Shown: positions 15,792 to 24,550 of the stretch, one piece after another
Layout: every line of letters begins with the position of its first letter
Numbering within the stretch: the stretch's first letter is position 1
Source: Streptomyces sp. IMTB 2501
GTDB lineage: Bacteria; Actinomycetota; Actinomycetes; Streptomycetales; Streptomycetaceae
Assembly: GCF_001953885.1 (NCBI RefSeq)
Contig: NZ_MQUS01000015.1
Location: 1 to 64,000 of the forward strand
Length of the DNA stretch: 64,000 nt
Direction of reading: 5' to 3'
The notes under the pieces: generated by a model
The model's database searches: none
What the model was told of the DNA's origin: nothing
What the model saw: the letters and a program-made list of their open reading frames with translations, nothing else
Made by a program: the position numbers and the translations under genes

Positions 15792-17198
15792 TCACCTCCA
15801 CCGGCCGATCTCGACGTTCTCCAGAACGCCGAGCGCGTCGGGCACCAGCACGGCGGCCGAGTAGTAGGCCGTCACCAGGTACTTGATGATCGCCTGTTCG
15901 TTGATGCCCATGAAACGGACGGACAGGCTGGGCTCGATCTCGTCCGGGATGCCGGACTGCCTCAGGCCGATGACCCCCTGGTCCTGCTCGCCGGTACGCA
16001 TGGCGATGATCGAGGTCGTGCGCTCCGGGGTGACCGGGATCTTGTTACAGGGGTAGATCGGCACTCCGCGCCAGGTCGGGATGCGGTTGCCGCCGATCTC
16101 GACGGTCTCCGGGACCAGCCCTCGCTTGTTCAGCTCGCGCCCGAAGGCCGCGATCGCGCGCGGGTGGGCCAGGAACAGCTTGGTGCTGCGCCGGCGGCTG
16201 AGCAGCTCGTCCATGTCGTCCGGGCTGGGCACGCCGTCGTGCGGCTGGATCCGCTGGTCGTACTCGCAGTTGTTCAGCAGGCCGAAGTCGCGGTTGTTGA
16301 TCAGCTCGTGCTCCTGGCGCTCCTTGAGCGCCTCGACCGTGAGCCTGAGCTGCTGCTCGGTCTGGTTCATCGGCTGGTTGTACAGGTCGGCCACGCGCGT
16401 GTGGATGCGCAGCACGGTCTGGGCGATGCTGAGCTCGTACTCACGGGGCCGGGGCTCGTAGTCCACGAAGGTGTGCGGGATGTCGGGCTCGCCGGAGTGA
16501 CCGGCCGCCAGCTCGACCTCTTTCTCGCCGTACTTGTTGGTCGGCTGCTCCGGGGCCGAGCGGAGCTGCTCCAGGTGTTCGCGCAGGGTGTCCGCGCGCT
16601 CGGCGACCTGCTCGAAGTCCTGGCGGCTGAGGATCAGCACGGTGGCCGCGGTGGCCGCGCGGGCGGTGAACTCCCAGATGGCGTCAGGGTCCAGCAGTGC
16701 CTGTTCGCCGAAGTAGGCGCCGTCGGCGAGGACTCCGAGGACGGCGTCGTCGCCGTAGGGGCCGGTGCCGATCTTCTCGACCCTGCCGTGCGCCAGCAGG
16801 TACACCTCGCCCGTCTGGTTGCCGAAGTCGGCGATCACCTCGCCGGGCGCGAAGTCACGCTGCCGGCAGCGGCGGGCCAGCTCCGTCAGCACCGCCTCGT
16901 CCTCGTACGAGCGCAGGGCCGGCAGCTCCCCGAGTTCGGCGGGGATGACCTCGACCTGGTCCCCGGTCTTCACGAAGGTGATGCGACCGTCGCCGACGGT
17001 GTACGCCAGTCGCCTGTTGACCCGGTATGTACCGCCGTGCACGTCGACCCACGGGAGTGTGCGCAGCAGCCAGCGGGAGCTGATCTCCTGCATCTGTGGA
17101 ACGGACTTGGTTGTGGTGGCCAGGTTCCGCGCTGCCGCCGTCCCGAGGGACTGCTGCGGCTTGCCCTGATCCGTGCGGACCTCTTCGCCTACCGACAT
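15792..17198 (-). CDS. family 2B encapsulin shell protein with cyclic-nucleotide-binding domain (EshA/EshB type)
   Basis: Capsid-like protein that self-assembles into a protein nanocompartment. The 468-residue product has an N-terminal arm (to about residue 70), an inserted cyclic-nucleotide-binding domain (about 75-205; FGNQTGEVYLLAHGRVEKI, then GAYFGEQALLDPD), and the HK97-fold remainder (about 225-468; for example RRRSTKLFLAHPRAIAAFGREL and GIPDEIEPSLSVRFMGINEQ). Older annotations call these Crp/Fnr-type or EshA proteins. ATG 17198 has GGGAGG 9 nt upstream; an in-frame ATG at 17291 lacks similarity. Placed directly before a prenyl diphosphate synthase gene, which I infer to be its cargo. 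Confidence 0.92.
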   Translation of the reverse strand: MSVGEEVRTDQGKPQQSLGTAAARNLATTTKSVPQMQEISSRWLLRTLPWVDVHGGTYRVNRRLAYTVGDGRITFVKTGDQVEVIPAELGELPALRSYEDEAVLTELARRCRQRDFAPGEVIADFGNQTGEVYLLAHGRVEKIGTGPYGDDAVLGVLADGAYFGEQALLDPDAIWEFTARAATAATVLILSRQDFEQVAERADTLREHLEQLRSAPEQPTNKYGEKEVELAAGHSGEPDIPHTFVDYEPRPREYELSIAQTVLRIHTRVADLYNQPMNQTEQQLRLTVEALKERQEHELINNRDFGLLNNCEYDQRIQPHDGVPSPDDMDELLSRRRSTKLFLAHPRAIAAFGRELNKRGLVPETVEIGGNRIPTWRGVPIYPCNKIPVTPERTTSIIAMRTGEQDQGVIGLRQSGIPDEIEPSLSVRFMGINEQAIIKYLVTAYYSAAVLVPDALGVLENVEIGRWR

Positions 17199-17401
17199 AG
17201 AGAATTGCCTCCCAGGTATTCCCGGTGCCGAATCGCAGGGGGCACCGGTCTCGGCACCCGAGCCTTCCATCACGGTTCGTGGTCGCGCCATTACCCAAAT
17301 GAGCGGGAATAGATCATCGGATTACCGGGCACAAAGAAGGACCCCGGCCAATCCCCGCAGCGCGCTCGGCCGCATGCCCCGCACCGGGTGACAATGAAGC
17401 G

Positions 17402-18301
17402 GTGACCAGCCCCGTTCCTCTCGTTCCCCGACTCCCTTCTCCGCTCCAAGCGGTCAGGGACGACCGGTTCGAGCGGTACGGTCTGCGGCTGCTCCTCAAG
17501 CGCGACGACCTGATCCACCCCCACCTCATCGGCAACAAATGGCGCAAGCTCGTGCCGAACATCGAGGCGGCGAAGGGCCGGCCACTGGTCACCTTCGGCG
17601 GGGCCTACTCCAATCACCTGCGCGCCACCGCCGCCGCGGGCCGCCTTCTCCGGCTCCCGACGGTCGGCGTGGTCCGCGGCGAGGAGCTGGCCGACCGTCC
17701 GCTCAACCCCTCCCTGGCCCGGTGCGCGTCGGACGGCATGAGGCTGCACTTCATCGACAGGTCGACGTACCGACGCAAGACCGAGCCAGAGACCCTGGCC
17801 GCCATCCTGCGCGCGGCCGGGGCCGAGGAGGCGTACGTCGTGCCCGAGGGCGGCAGCAACAGCGAGGCCGTACGCGGCTGCCGGGCGCTGGGCGAGGAAC
17901 TGCGCGGCCGCGCCGGCATCGTCGCGGTCGCCTGCGGCACCGGCGGCACGCTCGCGGGGCTGGCCGCCGGGCTGGCGGCAGGACAGCGGGCGCTCGGCGT
18001 ACCGGTACTCAGGGGCGGCTTCCTGGAACGTGACATACAGGCACTGCAGGAACGTGCCTTCGGCGGCCGTACCGGCTCCTGGTCCCTGGACGAACGCTTC
18101 CACTTCGACGGTTACGCCCGTACGACACCTGAACTGCACGCATTCGCCCAGGACTTCGAGGACCGCCACGGGCTGCCCGTCGAGCGTCTCTATGTCGCCA
18201 AGTTGCTCTACGGACTTGTCGCCCTGGCGGACGAGGGCGCCTTCCCGCGCGGGACGACGATCGCCGCCGTCGTCACCGGGCGCCCGTTCCCGGAGAGTTA
18301 G
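17402..18301 (+). CDS. PLP-dependent ACC deaminase/D-cysteine desulfhydrase family protein
   Basis: Fold type II pyridoxal-phosphate enzyme, 299 residues. The cofactor Lys is in LIGNKWRKL (about residue 45); GGAYSNHLRATAAAG binds the phosphate/carboxylate region and VACGTGGTLAGLA is the PLP phosphate-binding loop. The family includes 1-aminocyclopropane-1-carboxylate deaminases and D-cysteine desulfhydrases; true deaminases need extra residues that I cannot verify, so the substrate is open. GTG 17402 start. It is divergent from the encapsulin gene. Confidence 0.88.
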   Translation: MTSPVPLVPRLPSPLQAVRDDRFERYGLRLLLKRDDLIHPHLIGNKWRKLVPNIEAAKGRPLVTFGGAYSNHLRATAAAGRLLRLPTVGVVRGEELADRPLNPSLARCASDGMRLHFIDRSTYRRKTEPETLAAILRAAGAEEAYVVPEGGSNSEAVRGCRALGEELRGRAGIVAVACGTGGTLAGLAAGLAAGQRALGVPVLRGGFLERDIQALQERAFGGRTGSWSLDERFHFDGYARTTPELHAFAQDFEDRHGLPVERLYVAKLLYGLVALADEGAFPRGTTIAAVVTGRPFPES

Positions 18302-18504
18302 GGCCTGTCCGGCGGATCCTGTCCCAGACCCGGGGGCCGGCACGCCCTCCCCCACTGCCTCAAGGGCGTGGGGGCACCCCCAGCCGCGTTGCCGTCGGCC
18401 CCCGACTCCCTCCTGCGCCTTGCAACCGGACGCACCGGCCCCACACCGGCATCGGCGGCCAAAACACCAGCCAGCCGCATCACCAACCTGTCCGAACACC
18501 ACAC
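18302..18504. repeat. possible dispersed intergenic repeat or gene-end remnant
   Basis: No gene is supported in these 203 bp. The segment starts GGGCCTGTCCGGCGGATC, a motif I recall from many Streptomyces intergenic regions, includes a stem (GGGCGTGGGGGCACCCCC area near 18364-18382) and ends in an open stretch reading ...KTPASRITNLSEHHT-stop. It looks like a decayed repeat or fragment. Recognition is from memory only. Confidence 0.35.
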
Positions 18505-20100
18505 CTAGCCCGCCTCCCGATAGGCCGCCGCCTCCTCCAGGTCCAGGCGTCTGAGGAGCGCGCGCAGCATCTCGTCGTCGATGTAGCGGTGGTCGCGGAG
18601 CCTGACGAAGACCTCGCGTTCGGCGCTGATCATCTCGCGGGAGAGGCGGCGGTAGGTGTCGTCGACGGACTCGCCGGTGACGGGGTTGGTCTGGCCGAGG
18701 CGCTCCCAGACGGCGTTGCGGCGGCGCTCCAGGACCGTGCGCAGGCGGTCGGCGAGCGGCGGGGGCAGGGCGTTGCGCTCGTCGGAGAGAAGGTCGTCCA
18801 GGCGGCTCTCGGCGGCCCGTGAGGCCTGCGCCTGGGCGTTGGCCTCGGCGAGCGTCTCGGCCTGCGGATCGCGGCCGGGGAAGCGCATCAGGCGGATCAG
18901 CGGCGCGAGCGTCAGGCCCTGCAGCACGAGGGTGCCGATCACCGTGGTGAAGGTCAGGAAGAGGATCAGGTTCCGCTGCGGGAAGGGGGCGCCGCCGTGC
19001 ACCGTGAGCGGGATCGAGAACGCGATGGCCAGGGACACCACCCCGCGCATGGCGGCCCACCCCGTCACGACCGGCGCCCGCCAGGTGACGTCCTCCTCGC
19101 GCTCCCTGATCCGGCGGAAGAGCGCGCGGGGCAGGAAGGTCGCCGGGAACACCCACGCGAAGCGGGCCGCCACGACCACGACGAAGACCGCGATCGCGTA
19201 CCAGGCGGCGTCGCCCCCCTCGTACGCGCCCAACCCCTTGAGGACGGTCGGCAGTTGCAGGCCGATCAGCGCGAACACCGCCGATTCCAGCAGGAAGGCG
19301 ACCATCCGCCACACCGCGTCCTCCTGGAGCCGGGTGGCGAAGTCGACCTCCCACGCGCGGTGCCCGAGATACACCGCGACCACGACGACCGCGAGGACGC
19401 CGGAGCCGTGGAACTGCTCGGCCACGCCGTAGGCGACGAACGGGATCAGCAGCGAGAGGGTGTTCTGCAGCAGCGCCTCCTTCAGACGGGTGCGCAGCCA
19501 GTGGATCGGCACCATGAGCACGAGTCCGACGAGCACCCCGCCGACCGCGGCCCGCAGGAACTCCTCGATGCCTCCCGCCCAGGTGGCGCCCTCGCCGACG
19601 GCCGCGGCGAGGGCCACCTTGTAGGCGGTGATCGCGGTGGCGTCGTTCAGCAGGGACTCGCCCTGGAGGATGGTGGTGATCCAGGACGGCAGGCCGACCC
19701 GGCGCGCGATCGCCGCGGCCGCGACCGCGTCCGTCGGCGCGACCACCGCGCCCAGCACCAGCGCGGCGGGCAGCGGCAGCCCCGGTACGACGAGATAGGC
19801 GGCCCAGCCGACGACGAAGGTCGCGAAGAGCACGTACCCGATCGACAGCAGCCCCACGGGCCGCATCTGGGCCCGCAGATCGAGGTACGAGCTCTCGGTG
19901 CCCTCCTTGTAGAGCAGCGGGGGCAGCACCAGCGGCAGGACGATGTCCGGGTCCAGCGTGTAGTGCGGGATCCCGGGGACGTATGAGACGGCCAGGCCGA
20001 CCGCGACCAGCAGCAGGGGTGCCGGCACCGGGGTGCGCCGGGCGATTCCCGCGAACCCCGCGCTGCCCGCCACCAGCAACAGCAGCGGCATCACGTCCAT
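18505..20100 (-). CDS. Na+/H+ antiporter (CPA1 family)
   Basis: Membrane exchanger of 531 residues with about twelve hydrophobic segments in the first 400 residues. The CPA1 ion-binding motif APTDAVAAAAIARRVGLP is clear, followed by LQGESLLNDATAI and RGVVSLAIAFSIPL. The C-terminal about 130 residues are a cytoplasmic regulatory tail (EANAQAQASRAAESRLDDLL...). ATG 20100 (MDVMPLLL) with GAGG upstream is chosen over an upstream extension. It is divergent from the UBP zinc-finger gene, which often accompanies this antiporter in streptomycetes. Confidence 0.92.
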   Translation of the reverse strand: MDVMPLLLLVAGSAGFAGIARRTPVPAPLLLVAVGLAVSYVPGIPHYTLDPDIVLPLVLPPLLYKEGTESSYLDLRAQMRPVGLLSIGYVLFATFVVGWAAYLVVPGLPLPAALVLGAVVAPTDAVAAAAIARRVGLPSWITTILQGESLLNDATAITAYKVALAAAVGEGATWAGGIEEFLRAAVGGVLVGLVLMVPIHWLRTRLKEALLQNTLSLLIPFVAYGVAEQFHGSGVLAVVVVAVYLGHRAWEVDFATRLQEDAVWRMVAFLLESAVFALIGLQLPTVLKGLGAYEGGDAAWYAIAVFVVVVAARFAWVFPATFLPRALFRRIREREEDVTWRAPVVTGWAAMRGVVSLAIAFSIPLTVHGGAPFPQRNLILFLTFTTVIGTLVLQGLTLAPLIRLMRFPGRDPQAETLAEANAQAQASRAAESRLDDLLSDERNALPPPLADRLRTVLERRRNAVWERLGQTNPVTGESVDDTYRRLSREMISAEREVFVRLRDHRYIDDEMLRALLRRLDLEEAAAYREAG

Positions 20101-20161
20101 GATCCTCGCCCACCCTCGTTTTCCGCGCGGCCACCCGCACACCCGTCGTAATCTGGCAATC

Positions 20162-20425
20162 ATGAAACAGTGCACGCACGCCGACGCGCTGCCGCACCCG
20201 GAACCGGACCCGCTCGACGTGACCTGCCCGGAGTGCCTGCGGAACGGCACGCACCCGGTGCAGCTGCGGCTGTGTCTCAGCTGCGGCCACGTCGGCTGTT
20301 GCGACTCCTCTCCGGGGAGGCACGCGACGCAGCACCACGAGACGTCCGGTCATCCGGTGATGCGGTCCTTCGAGCCCGGCGAGGAGTGGCGGTGGTGCTT
20401 CGTGGACCACGTTCTCGTTGTCTGA
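20162..20425 (+). CDS. UBP-type zinc-finger protein
   Basis: 87-residue protein made of one UBP-type (ubiquitin-hydrolase-like) zinc finger: CTHADALPHPEPDPLDVTCPEC, CLSCGHVGCCDSSPGRHATQHHETSGHPV and a closing WRWCFVDHV. Many candidate Cys/His zinc ligands are present. Bacteria lack ubiquitin, so the partner is unknown; in actinobacteria this domain frequently neighbours or is fused to sodium/proton antiporters, as here, which suggests it modulates the divergent antiporter (inference). Confidence 0.88.
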   Translation: MKQCTHADALPHPEPDPLDVTCPECLRNGTHPVQLRLCLSCGHVGCCDSSPGRHATQHHETSGHPVMRSFEPGEEWRWCFVDHVLVV

Positions 20426-20539
20426 GCCGTCGTCCGGTTTCCCGCCCGAGCGGATCTCGTCGCGCGGATTCCGGCATGGTCACATTCCCGTCCGACCGGG
20501 TTCTCGTGTGACACTGCATGCGGCGGCGGCCGCACGACG

Positions 20540-20564
20540 GTTCGAGCGTCTGACGTCTGGGTAC
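20540..20564 (+). promoter_or_regulatory. candidate SigB/SigH-type promoter for the sigma operon
   Basis: GTT at 20540-20542 followed by 16 nt and GGGTAC at 20559-20564 matches the consensus of group 3 stress sigma factors of Streptomyces (GNNT..GGGTAY). It lies about 200 nt before the anti-sigma gene and would make the operon autoregulated. The rest of the 336-bp gap 20426-20773 holds no supported gene. Confidence 0.5.
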
Positions 20565-20773
20565 GTCAACCCGGCGCGCGCTCTTCCCATTTGGGCCCGC
20601 AAACCCTCTAGACACGGAGCGTATACGCAGCTTTACTGTGAGTGACGCCAGGGGGGTTGGGGTCCCGGGACAGGAACGTTCGGAGCGCGATAGCGTCACC
20701 GCCGAACCACGTACGCGTTACCCCGGGGGGCGACCCTCGGCCCCGTAAAGCTTGTACCACCATGGAGGTGAGG

Positions 20774-21190
20774 GTGTCCCAGATCGCAGGCGAGCCCGCG
20801 GCGAATCAGGACTTCGTGGAAGTCCGGCTGCCGGCCGCGGGTGCCTACCTGTCGGTGCTGCGGACGGCCACGGCCGGTCTCGCGGCCCGCTTGGACTTCA
20901 CCCTGGACGAGATCGAGGACCTGCGCATCGCCGTGGACGAGGCCTGCGCGATCCTGCTCCAACAGGCCGTGCCCGGCTCCGTGCTCAGCTGTGTCTTCCG
21001 GCTCGTCGACGACTCGCTGGAGGTCACGGTCTCGGCGCCGACCACGGACGGTCACGCCCCGTCGCGGGACACCTTCGCCTGGACCGTGCTGTCGGCCCTC
21101 GCGGGCAAGGTCTCGTCCGCCGTCGACGAGGACAAGACCGTGTCGATCAGCCTCTACAAACAGCGCGGCGCGGGCCCCGGCCCGGCGTGA
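20774..21190 (+). CDS. anti-sigma factor, RsbW-like serine kinase (UshX/PrsH type)
   Basis: 138-residue GHKL-ATPase protein of the RsbW/SpoIIAB class that binds and silences the sigma factor encoded next. VEVRLPAAGAYLSVLRTATAGL, LDEIEDLRIAVDEACAILL (the N box) and SVSAPTTD-like G1 region followed by FAWTVLSALAG and VSISLYK define the fold. GTG 20774 is preferred because GGAGGTGAGG precedes it; an in-frame ATG at 20762 would add four residues. Its TGA overlaps the sigma gene GTG. By synteny with sodN and wblE it corresponds to the SigH antagonist of S. coelicolor (UshX/PrsH). Confidence 0.87.
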   Translation: MSQIAGEPAANQDFVEVRLPAAGAYLSVLRTATAGLAARLDFTLDEIEDLRIAVDEACAILLQQAVPGSVLSCVFRLVDDSLEVTVSAPTTDGHAPSRDTFAWTVLSALAGKVSSAVDEDKTVSISLYKQRGAGPGPA

Positions 21191-22320
21191 GGAACGGGGA
21201 CGGTCCGGTGCGGGACGAAGAGCGCGGCACACGCGAGCTGCCGGCCGGGGACGGGGGTGCCCCCTGGTCGAGCGCGGGCGAGATCTCCGGGGAAGCCCCT
21301 CGGGACGGTTCCCGGCGCATGGCGGACGGCATCGACGGCATCCCCGAGCAGGCCAGGCCGCACCCGGTGGACGACTCCGCGGGTGCCGGAGGTGACGGCG
21401 CGGTGCAGGTCGTACAGCCGGAGGAACCCGGCGGCGCCGGACCCACCGTCCGCGCGGGGGCCAGGGCTCGGGGAAGGGCTACGGGCGGGACGATGAGCGA
21501 GCACGAGCGAAACGCCGAGGACGAGGCGCTGGGCGCGGAGGCCGTGCAGGCCGCACAGCACGCACCCCAGGACCGCAGCGGTGCGCGGGCGCTGTTCGTC
21601 GAGCTGCGCAAGCTGAACGCCGGCAGCGCGGAGTACGCGGAGCTGCGCAATCAGCTGGTCCGTATGCACCTGCCGCTCGTGGAGCACCTGGCGCGCCGGT
21701 TCCGTAACCGCGGCGAGCCGCTGGACGACCTGACGCAGGTCGCCACGATCGGCCTGATCAAGTCCGTGGACCGGTTCGACCCGGAGCGCGGTGTGGAGTT
21801 CTCCACGTACGCCACCCCGACCGTGGTCGGTGAGATCAAGCGGCACTTCCGCGACAAGGGCTGGGCGGTCCGGGTGCCGCGCCGGCTGCAGGAGCTGCGG
21901 CTCGCGCTGACCACGGCGACGGCCGAGCTGTCCCAGCTGCACGGCCGCTCCCCCACGGTCCACGAGCTGGCCGAGAAGCTCGCGATCTCCGAGGAGGAGG
22001 TCCTGGAGGGCCTGGAGTCCGCCAACGCGTACTCCACGCTGTCCCTGGACGTCCCCGACACCGACGACGAGTCGCCTGCGGTCGCCGACACCCTCGGCGC
22101 GGAGGACGAGGCGCTGGAGGGCGTGGAGTACCGGGAGTCGTTGAAGCCGCTGCTGGAGGATCTCCCGCCGCGGGAGAAGCGGATTCTGCTGCTGCGCTTC
22201 TTCGGGAACATGACCCAGTCGCAGATCGCGCAGGAGGTCGGCATCTCCCAGATGCACGTCTCCCGGCTGCTGGCCCGCACGCTGGCCCAACTGCGGGAGA
22301 AGCTCCTCGTCGAGGAGTAG
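21187..22320 (+). CDS. sigH: RNA polymerase sigma factor of the SigB/SigF group (SigH)
   Basis: Stress/development sigma factor. Core regions are visible from about residue 125: QLVRMHLPLVEHLARRF (region 2.1), DLTQVATIGLIKSVDRFD (2.2), VEFSTYATPTVVGEIKRHFRDKGW (2.4), a region 3, and region 4 EKRILLLRFFGNMTQSQIA...ISQMHVSRLL. GTG 21187 overlaps the anti-sigma stop (GTGA) and gives 377 residues; an internal ATG at 21493 gives 275 residues, close to the usual family length. The first about 100 residues are acidic, Gly/Pro-rich and unordered. S. coelicolor SigH is known to exist in several sizes, so both forms may be made. Confidence 0.88.
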   Translation: MRNGDGPVRDEERGTRELPAGDGGAPWSSAGEISGEAPRDGSRRMADGIDGIPEQARPHPVDDSAGAGGDGAVQVVQPEEPGGAGPTVRAGARARGRATGGTMSEHERNAEDEALGAEAVQAAQHAPQDRSGARALFVELRKLNAGSAEYAELRNQLVRMHLPLVEHLARRFRNRGEPLDDLTQVATIGLIKSVDRFDPERGVEFSTYATPTVVGEIKRHFRDKGWAVRVPRRLQELRLALTTATAELSQLHGRSPTVHELAEKLAISEEEVLEGLESANAYSTLSLDVPDTDDESPAVADTLGAEDEALEGVEYRESLKPLLEDLPPREKRILLLRFFGNMTQSQIAQEVGISQMHVSRLLARTLAQLREKLLVEE

Positions 22321-22360
22321 GCCGAGGAGTGAGCGGAGCGGACGAGTAGAGCGCCTGGGT

Positions 22361-22810
22361 CTACTCGGCGCGGCCCGGCCCCTTGATACCGAGGGCCCGG
22401 GTCGTCTCACCGTTGACGAGCAGCACGAGCGCCGCCACGGCCACGACGGCCAGGGCGATCCCGGCCGGGATGGCCATGCTGTCGGCCTTGAGCAGGCTGT
22501 AGGCGATCGGCAGCGCCATGAGCTGGGTGATCACCGCGGGGCCCCGGCTCCAGCTGCGCCGCAGCAGCAGTCCGCGCGCGGCGAGCAGCGGCAGCAGCGC
22601 GAGCACGACCAGCGTGATGCCCAGAGTCAGGGCCTGCTGCCGGCCGTCCGGCTCACCGGTGAGCCCGAGGACGAACACCCACAGTCCGCCGGCCACCAGC
22701 GCGAGGCCTTCCAGGGCGGCCAGCAGGGCGGCATACGTCAGCCGCCGAGGGCGTGGCCCGTCGGCTGGGGCTGCTTCGGCTTCCGGGGTCGGGGTCTGCT
22801 CACTGCTCAC
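22361..22810 (-). CDS. four-helix integral membrane protein, unknown function
   Basis: 149 residues: a 22-residue Pro/Ala/Glu-rich cytoplasmic tail, then four hydrophobic segments (LLAALEGLALVAGGLWVFVLGL, LTLGITLVVLALLPLLAARGLLL, PAVITQLMALPIAYSLL, AGIALAVVAVAALVLLV). No motif with known function. GTG 22810 start. It is convergent with sigH and conserved beside it in streptomycetes as far as I recall. Confidence 0.78.
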   Translation of the reverse strand: MSSEQTPTPEAEAAPADGPRPRRLTYAALLAALEGLALVAGGLWVFVLGLTGEPDGRQQALTLGITLVVLALLPLLAARGLLLRRSWSRGPAVITQLMALPIAYSLLKADSMAIPAGIALAVVAVAALVLLVNGETTRALGIKGPGRAE

Positions 22811-22991
22811 CCCAGCAGGGTAGCCGTCGGGCCCCGATGGCCACCGGCGGGTGCGCGCGGTGCCGCGAAACGGGCCCGCGCCCGAAATCCGGCCCGCGGA
22901 CCAACGCCGTACCGAGGCTCGCGCCCCCGCCTCTTACCGGATCCCTACCTCGGTGTAGGCCGGGTACCGCCGGGTAGGTACGCTGCCATCC

Positions 22992-23960
22992 ATGCGTGCA
23001 CTTCTCGTGGTCAATCCGGCGGCTACCACCACCAGCGCACGCAGGCGTGACGTCCTGATCCACGCACTCGCCAGCGAGATGAAGCTGGAGGCTGTCACCA
23101 CCGAGTACCGCGGCCACGCACGCGACCTCGGCCGGCAGGCGGCGGACAGCGACGACATCGACCTCGTGGTGGCCCTCGGCGGCGACGGCACGGTCAACGA
23201 GGTCGTCAACGGCCTCCTGCACGCCGGCCCCGACCCGGATCGGCTGCCCGGCTTCGCCGTGGTCCCCGGCGGCTCCACCAACGTCTTCGCCCGCGCCCTC
23301 GGCCTGCCCAACGACCCGGTGGAGGCCACCGGCGCCCTGCTGGACGCACTGCGCGAGGGCAGCGAGCGGTTCGTCGGCCTCGGCCTGACCTCGGGCACGC
23401 CCGGCACCGAGGACGAGGCGGTCCCGGACCGCTGGTTCACCTTCAACGCCGGACTCGGCTTCGACGCGGGCGTCGTCGGCCGGGTCGAGCAGCAGCGCGA
23501 GCGCGGCAAGAGGTCGACACACGGGTTGTACGTACGACAGGTGATCCGGCAGTTCCTCGCCGAGCCGAACCGCCGGCACGGCTCGATCACACTGGAGCAG
23601 CCTGGCGAGGACCCGATCACCGATCTTGTGGTCGCCATAATCTCGAACACGTCCCCTTGGACGTATTTCGGCAATCGCCCCATGTACACGTCGCCTAAGG
23701 CCTCGTTCGACACAGGCGTCGACATCCTGGGTCTGCGCCGCCTGTCGACGGCCGCGGTTGCCCGGTATGGCACCCAGTTGCTCACTTCGTCCCCCGAGCG
23801 CGGACCCCATGGCAGGCATGTGGTCTCGCTGCACGACATGGACCAGTTCACCTTGCATTCGAAGGCGCCCCTCCCCTTGCAGATGGACGGTGACCACCTC
23901 GGGCTGCGCAGGAGCGTGACGTTCACAGGCGTACGCCGTGCACTGCGTGTGATTGTGTGA
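22992..23960 (+). CDS. diacylglycerol kinase-family lipid kinase
   Basis: Probably phosphorylates a lipid such as diacylglycerol, 322 residues. RALLVVNPAATT at the N-terminus, VVALGGDGTVNEVVNGLL (the GGDGT nucleotide-binding motif, about residues 60-66), FAVVPGGSTNVFARALGLP, and FNAGLGFDAGVV are the DAGK catalytic-domain blocks. The C-terminal LPLQMDGDHLG is the typical closing motif. Start ATG 22992. Membrane association expected through the C-terminal half. Confidence 0.9.
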   Translation: MRALLVVNPAATTTSARRRDVLIHALASEMKLEAVTTEYRGHARDLGRQAADSDDIDLVVALGGDGTVNEVVNGLLHAGPDPDRLPGFAVVPGGSTNVFARALGLPNDPVEATGALLDALREGSERFVGLGLTSGTPGTEDEAVPDRWFTFNAGLGFDAGVVGRVEQQRERGKRSTHGLYVRQVIRQFLAEPNRRHGSITLEQPGEDPITDLVVAIISNTSPWTYFGNRPMYTSPKASFDTGVDILGLRRLSTAAVARYGTQLLTSSPERGPHGRHVVSLHDMDQFTLHSKAPLPLQMDGDHLGLRRSVTFTGVRRALRVIV

Positions 23961-24292
23961 GCGGAAGACCCCAAAGTCCTTTCACTCGAACGTTTAGGCC
24001 AGGATCCACCCCATGGAAGTACGGCTGTGACCTAGTCGACACCGAGGAATCAAAAAAAACTTTCCTGAAGGGGTTGTATCCGCCGCTGAGGTTTGCGAGT
24101 CTCTACGTGGCGATCGGGACGGCCCGCAACACCGGCCTCCACTGATCACCAGAACCCCTCTTCGAACCAAGGACCACGCCGGGGAAGACTCGGCGGTCGG
24201 CCCTTCACTTGTTGAGGGATTCGTGAAAGCGTTCACATTCACAAGCAACCTGTACGTAATACGTTCAGAGAAACCAAGGAGAGGTAGCAGCC
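23961..24292 (+). other. wblE upstream region
   Basis: 332-bp gap. A short open frame at 23957-24145 overlaps the previous stop but has no similarity and no ribosome-binding site, so I do not call it. The region is AT-richer than its surroundings. A 14-bp dyad GTGAAAGCGTTCAC (24223-24236) and the following ACGTAATACGTTC lie in the likely wblE promoter/leader. AAGGAGAGG at about 24275-24285 serves wblE. Confidence 0.5.
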
Positions 24293-24550
24293 ATGGACTG
24301 GCGTCACAACGCCGTTTGCCGCGAGGAAGACCCCGAGCTCTTCTTCCCCATCGGCAACACCGGTCCTGCGCTGCTGCAGATCGAGGAAGCCAAGGCCGTC
24401 TGCCGTCGCTGCCCGGTGATCGAGCAGTGTCTGCAGTGGGCGCTCGAGTCCGGTCAGGACTCCGGCGTCTGGGGTGGTCTCAGCGAGGACGAGCGCCGCG
24501 CCATGAAGCGCCGCGCCGCCCGCAACCGGGCCCGTCAGGCCTCCGCCTGA
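24293..24550 (+). CDS. wblE: WhiB-family iron-sulfur regulator WblE
   Basis: 85-residue WhiB-like protein that binds a redox-sensitive [4Fe-4S] cluster and acts with a sigma factor on transcription. The four cluster ligands Cys9, Cys37, Cys40 and Cys46 are intact (CRRCPVIEQC), followed by the GVWGG turn (58-62) and a basic C-terminal tail (RRAMKRRAARNRARQ). Position between the lipid kinase and the PAS kinase, as well as sequence, identify it as WblE, the conserved essential-like member. A good AAGGAGAGG box precedes ATG 24293; a strong terminator follows at 24680. Confidence 0.95.
   Translation: MDWRHNAVCREEDPELFFPIGNTGPALLQIEEAKAVCRRCPVIEQCLQWALESGQDSGVWGGLSEDERRAMKRRAARNRARQASA

Noticed and set aside
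23957..24145. 62-codon open frame after the lipid kinase
   Set aside because: No ribosome-binding site, overlaps the previous stop, no recognisable sequence; more likely wblE upstream region.
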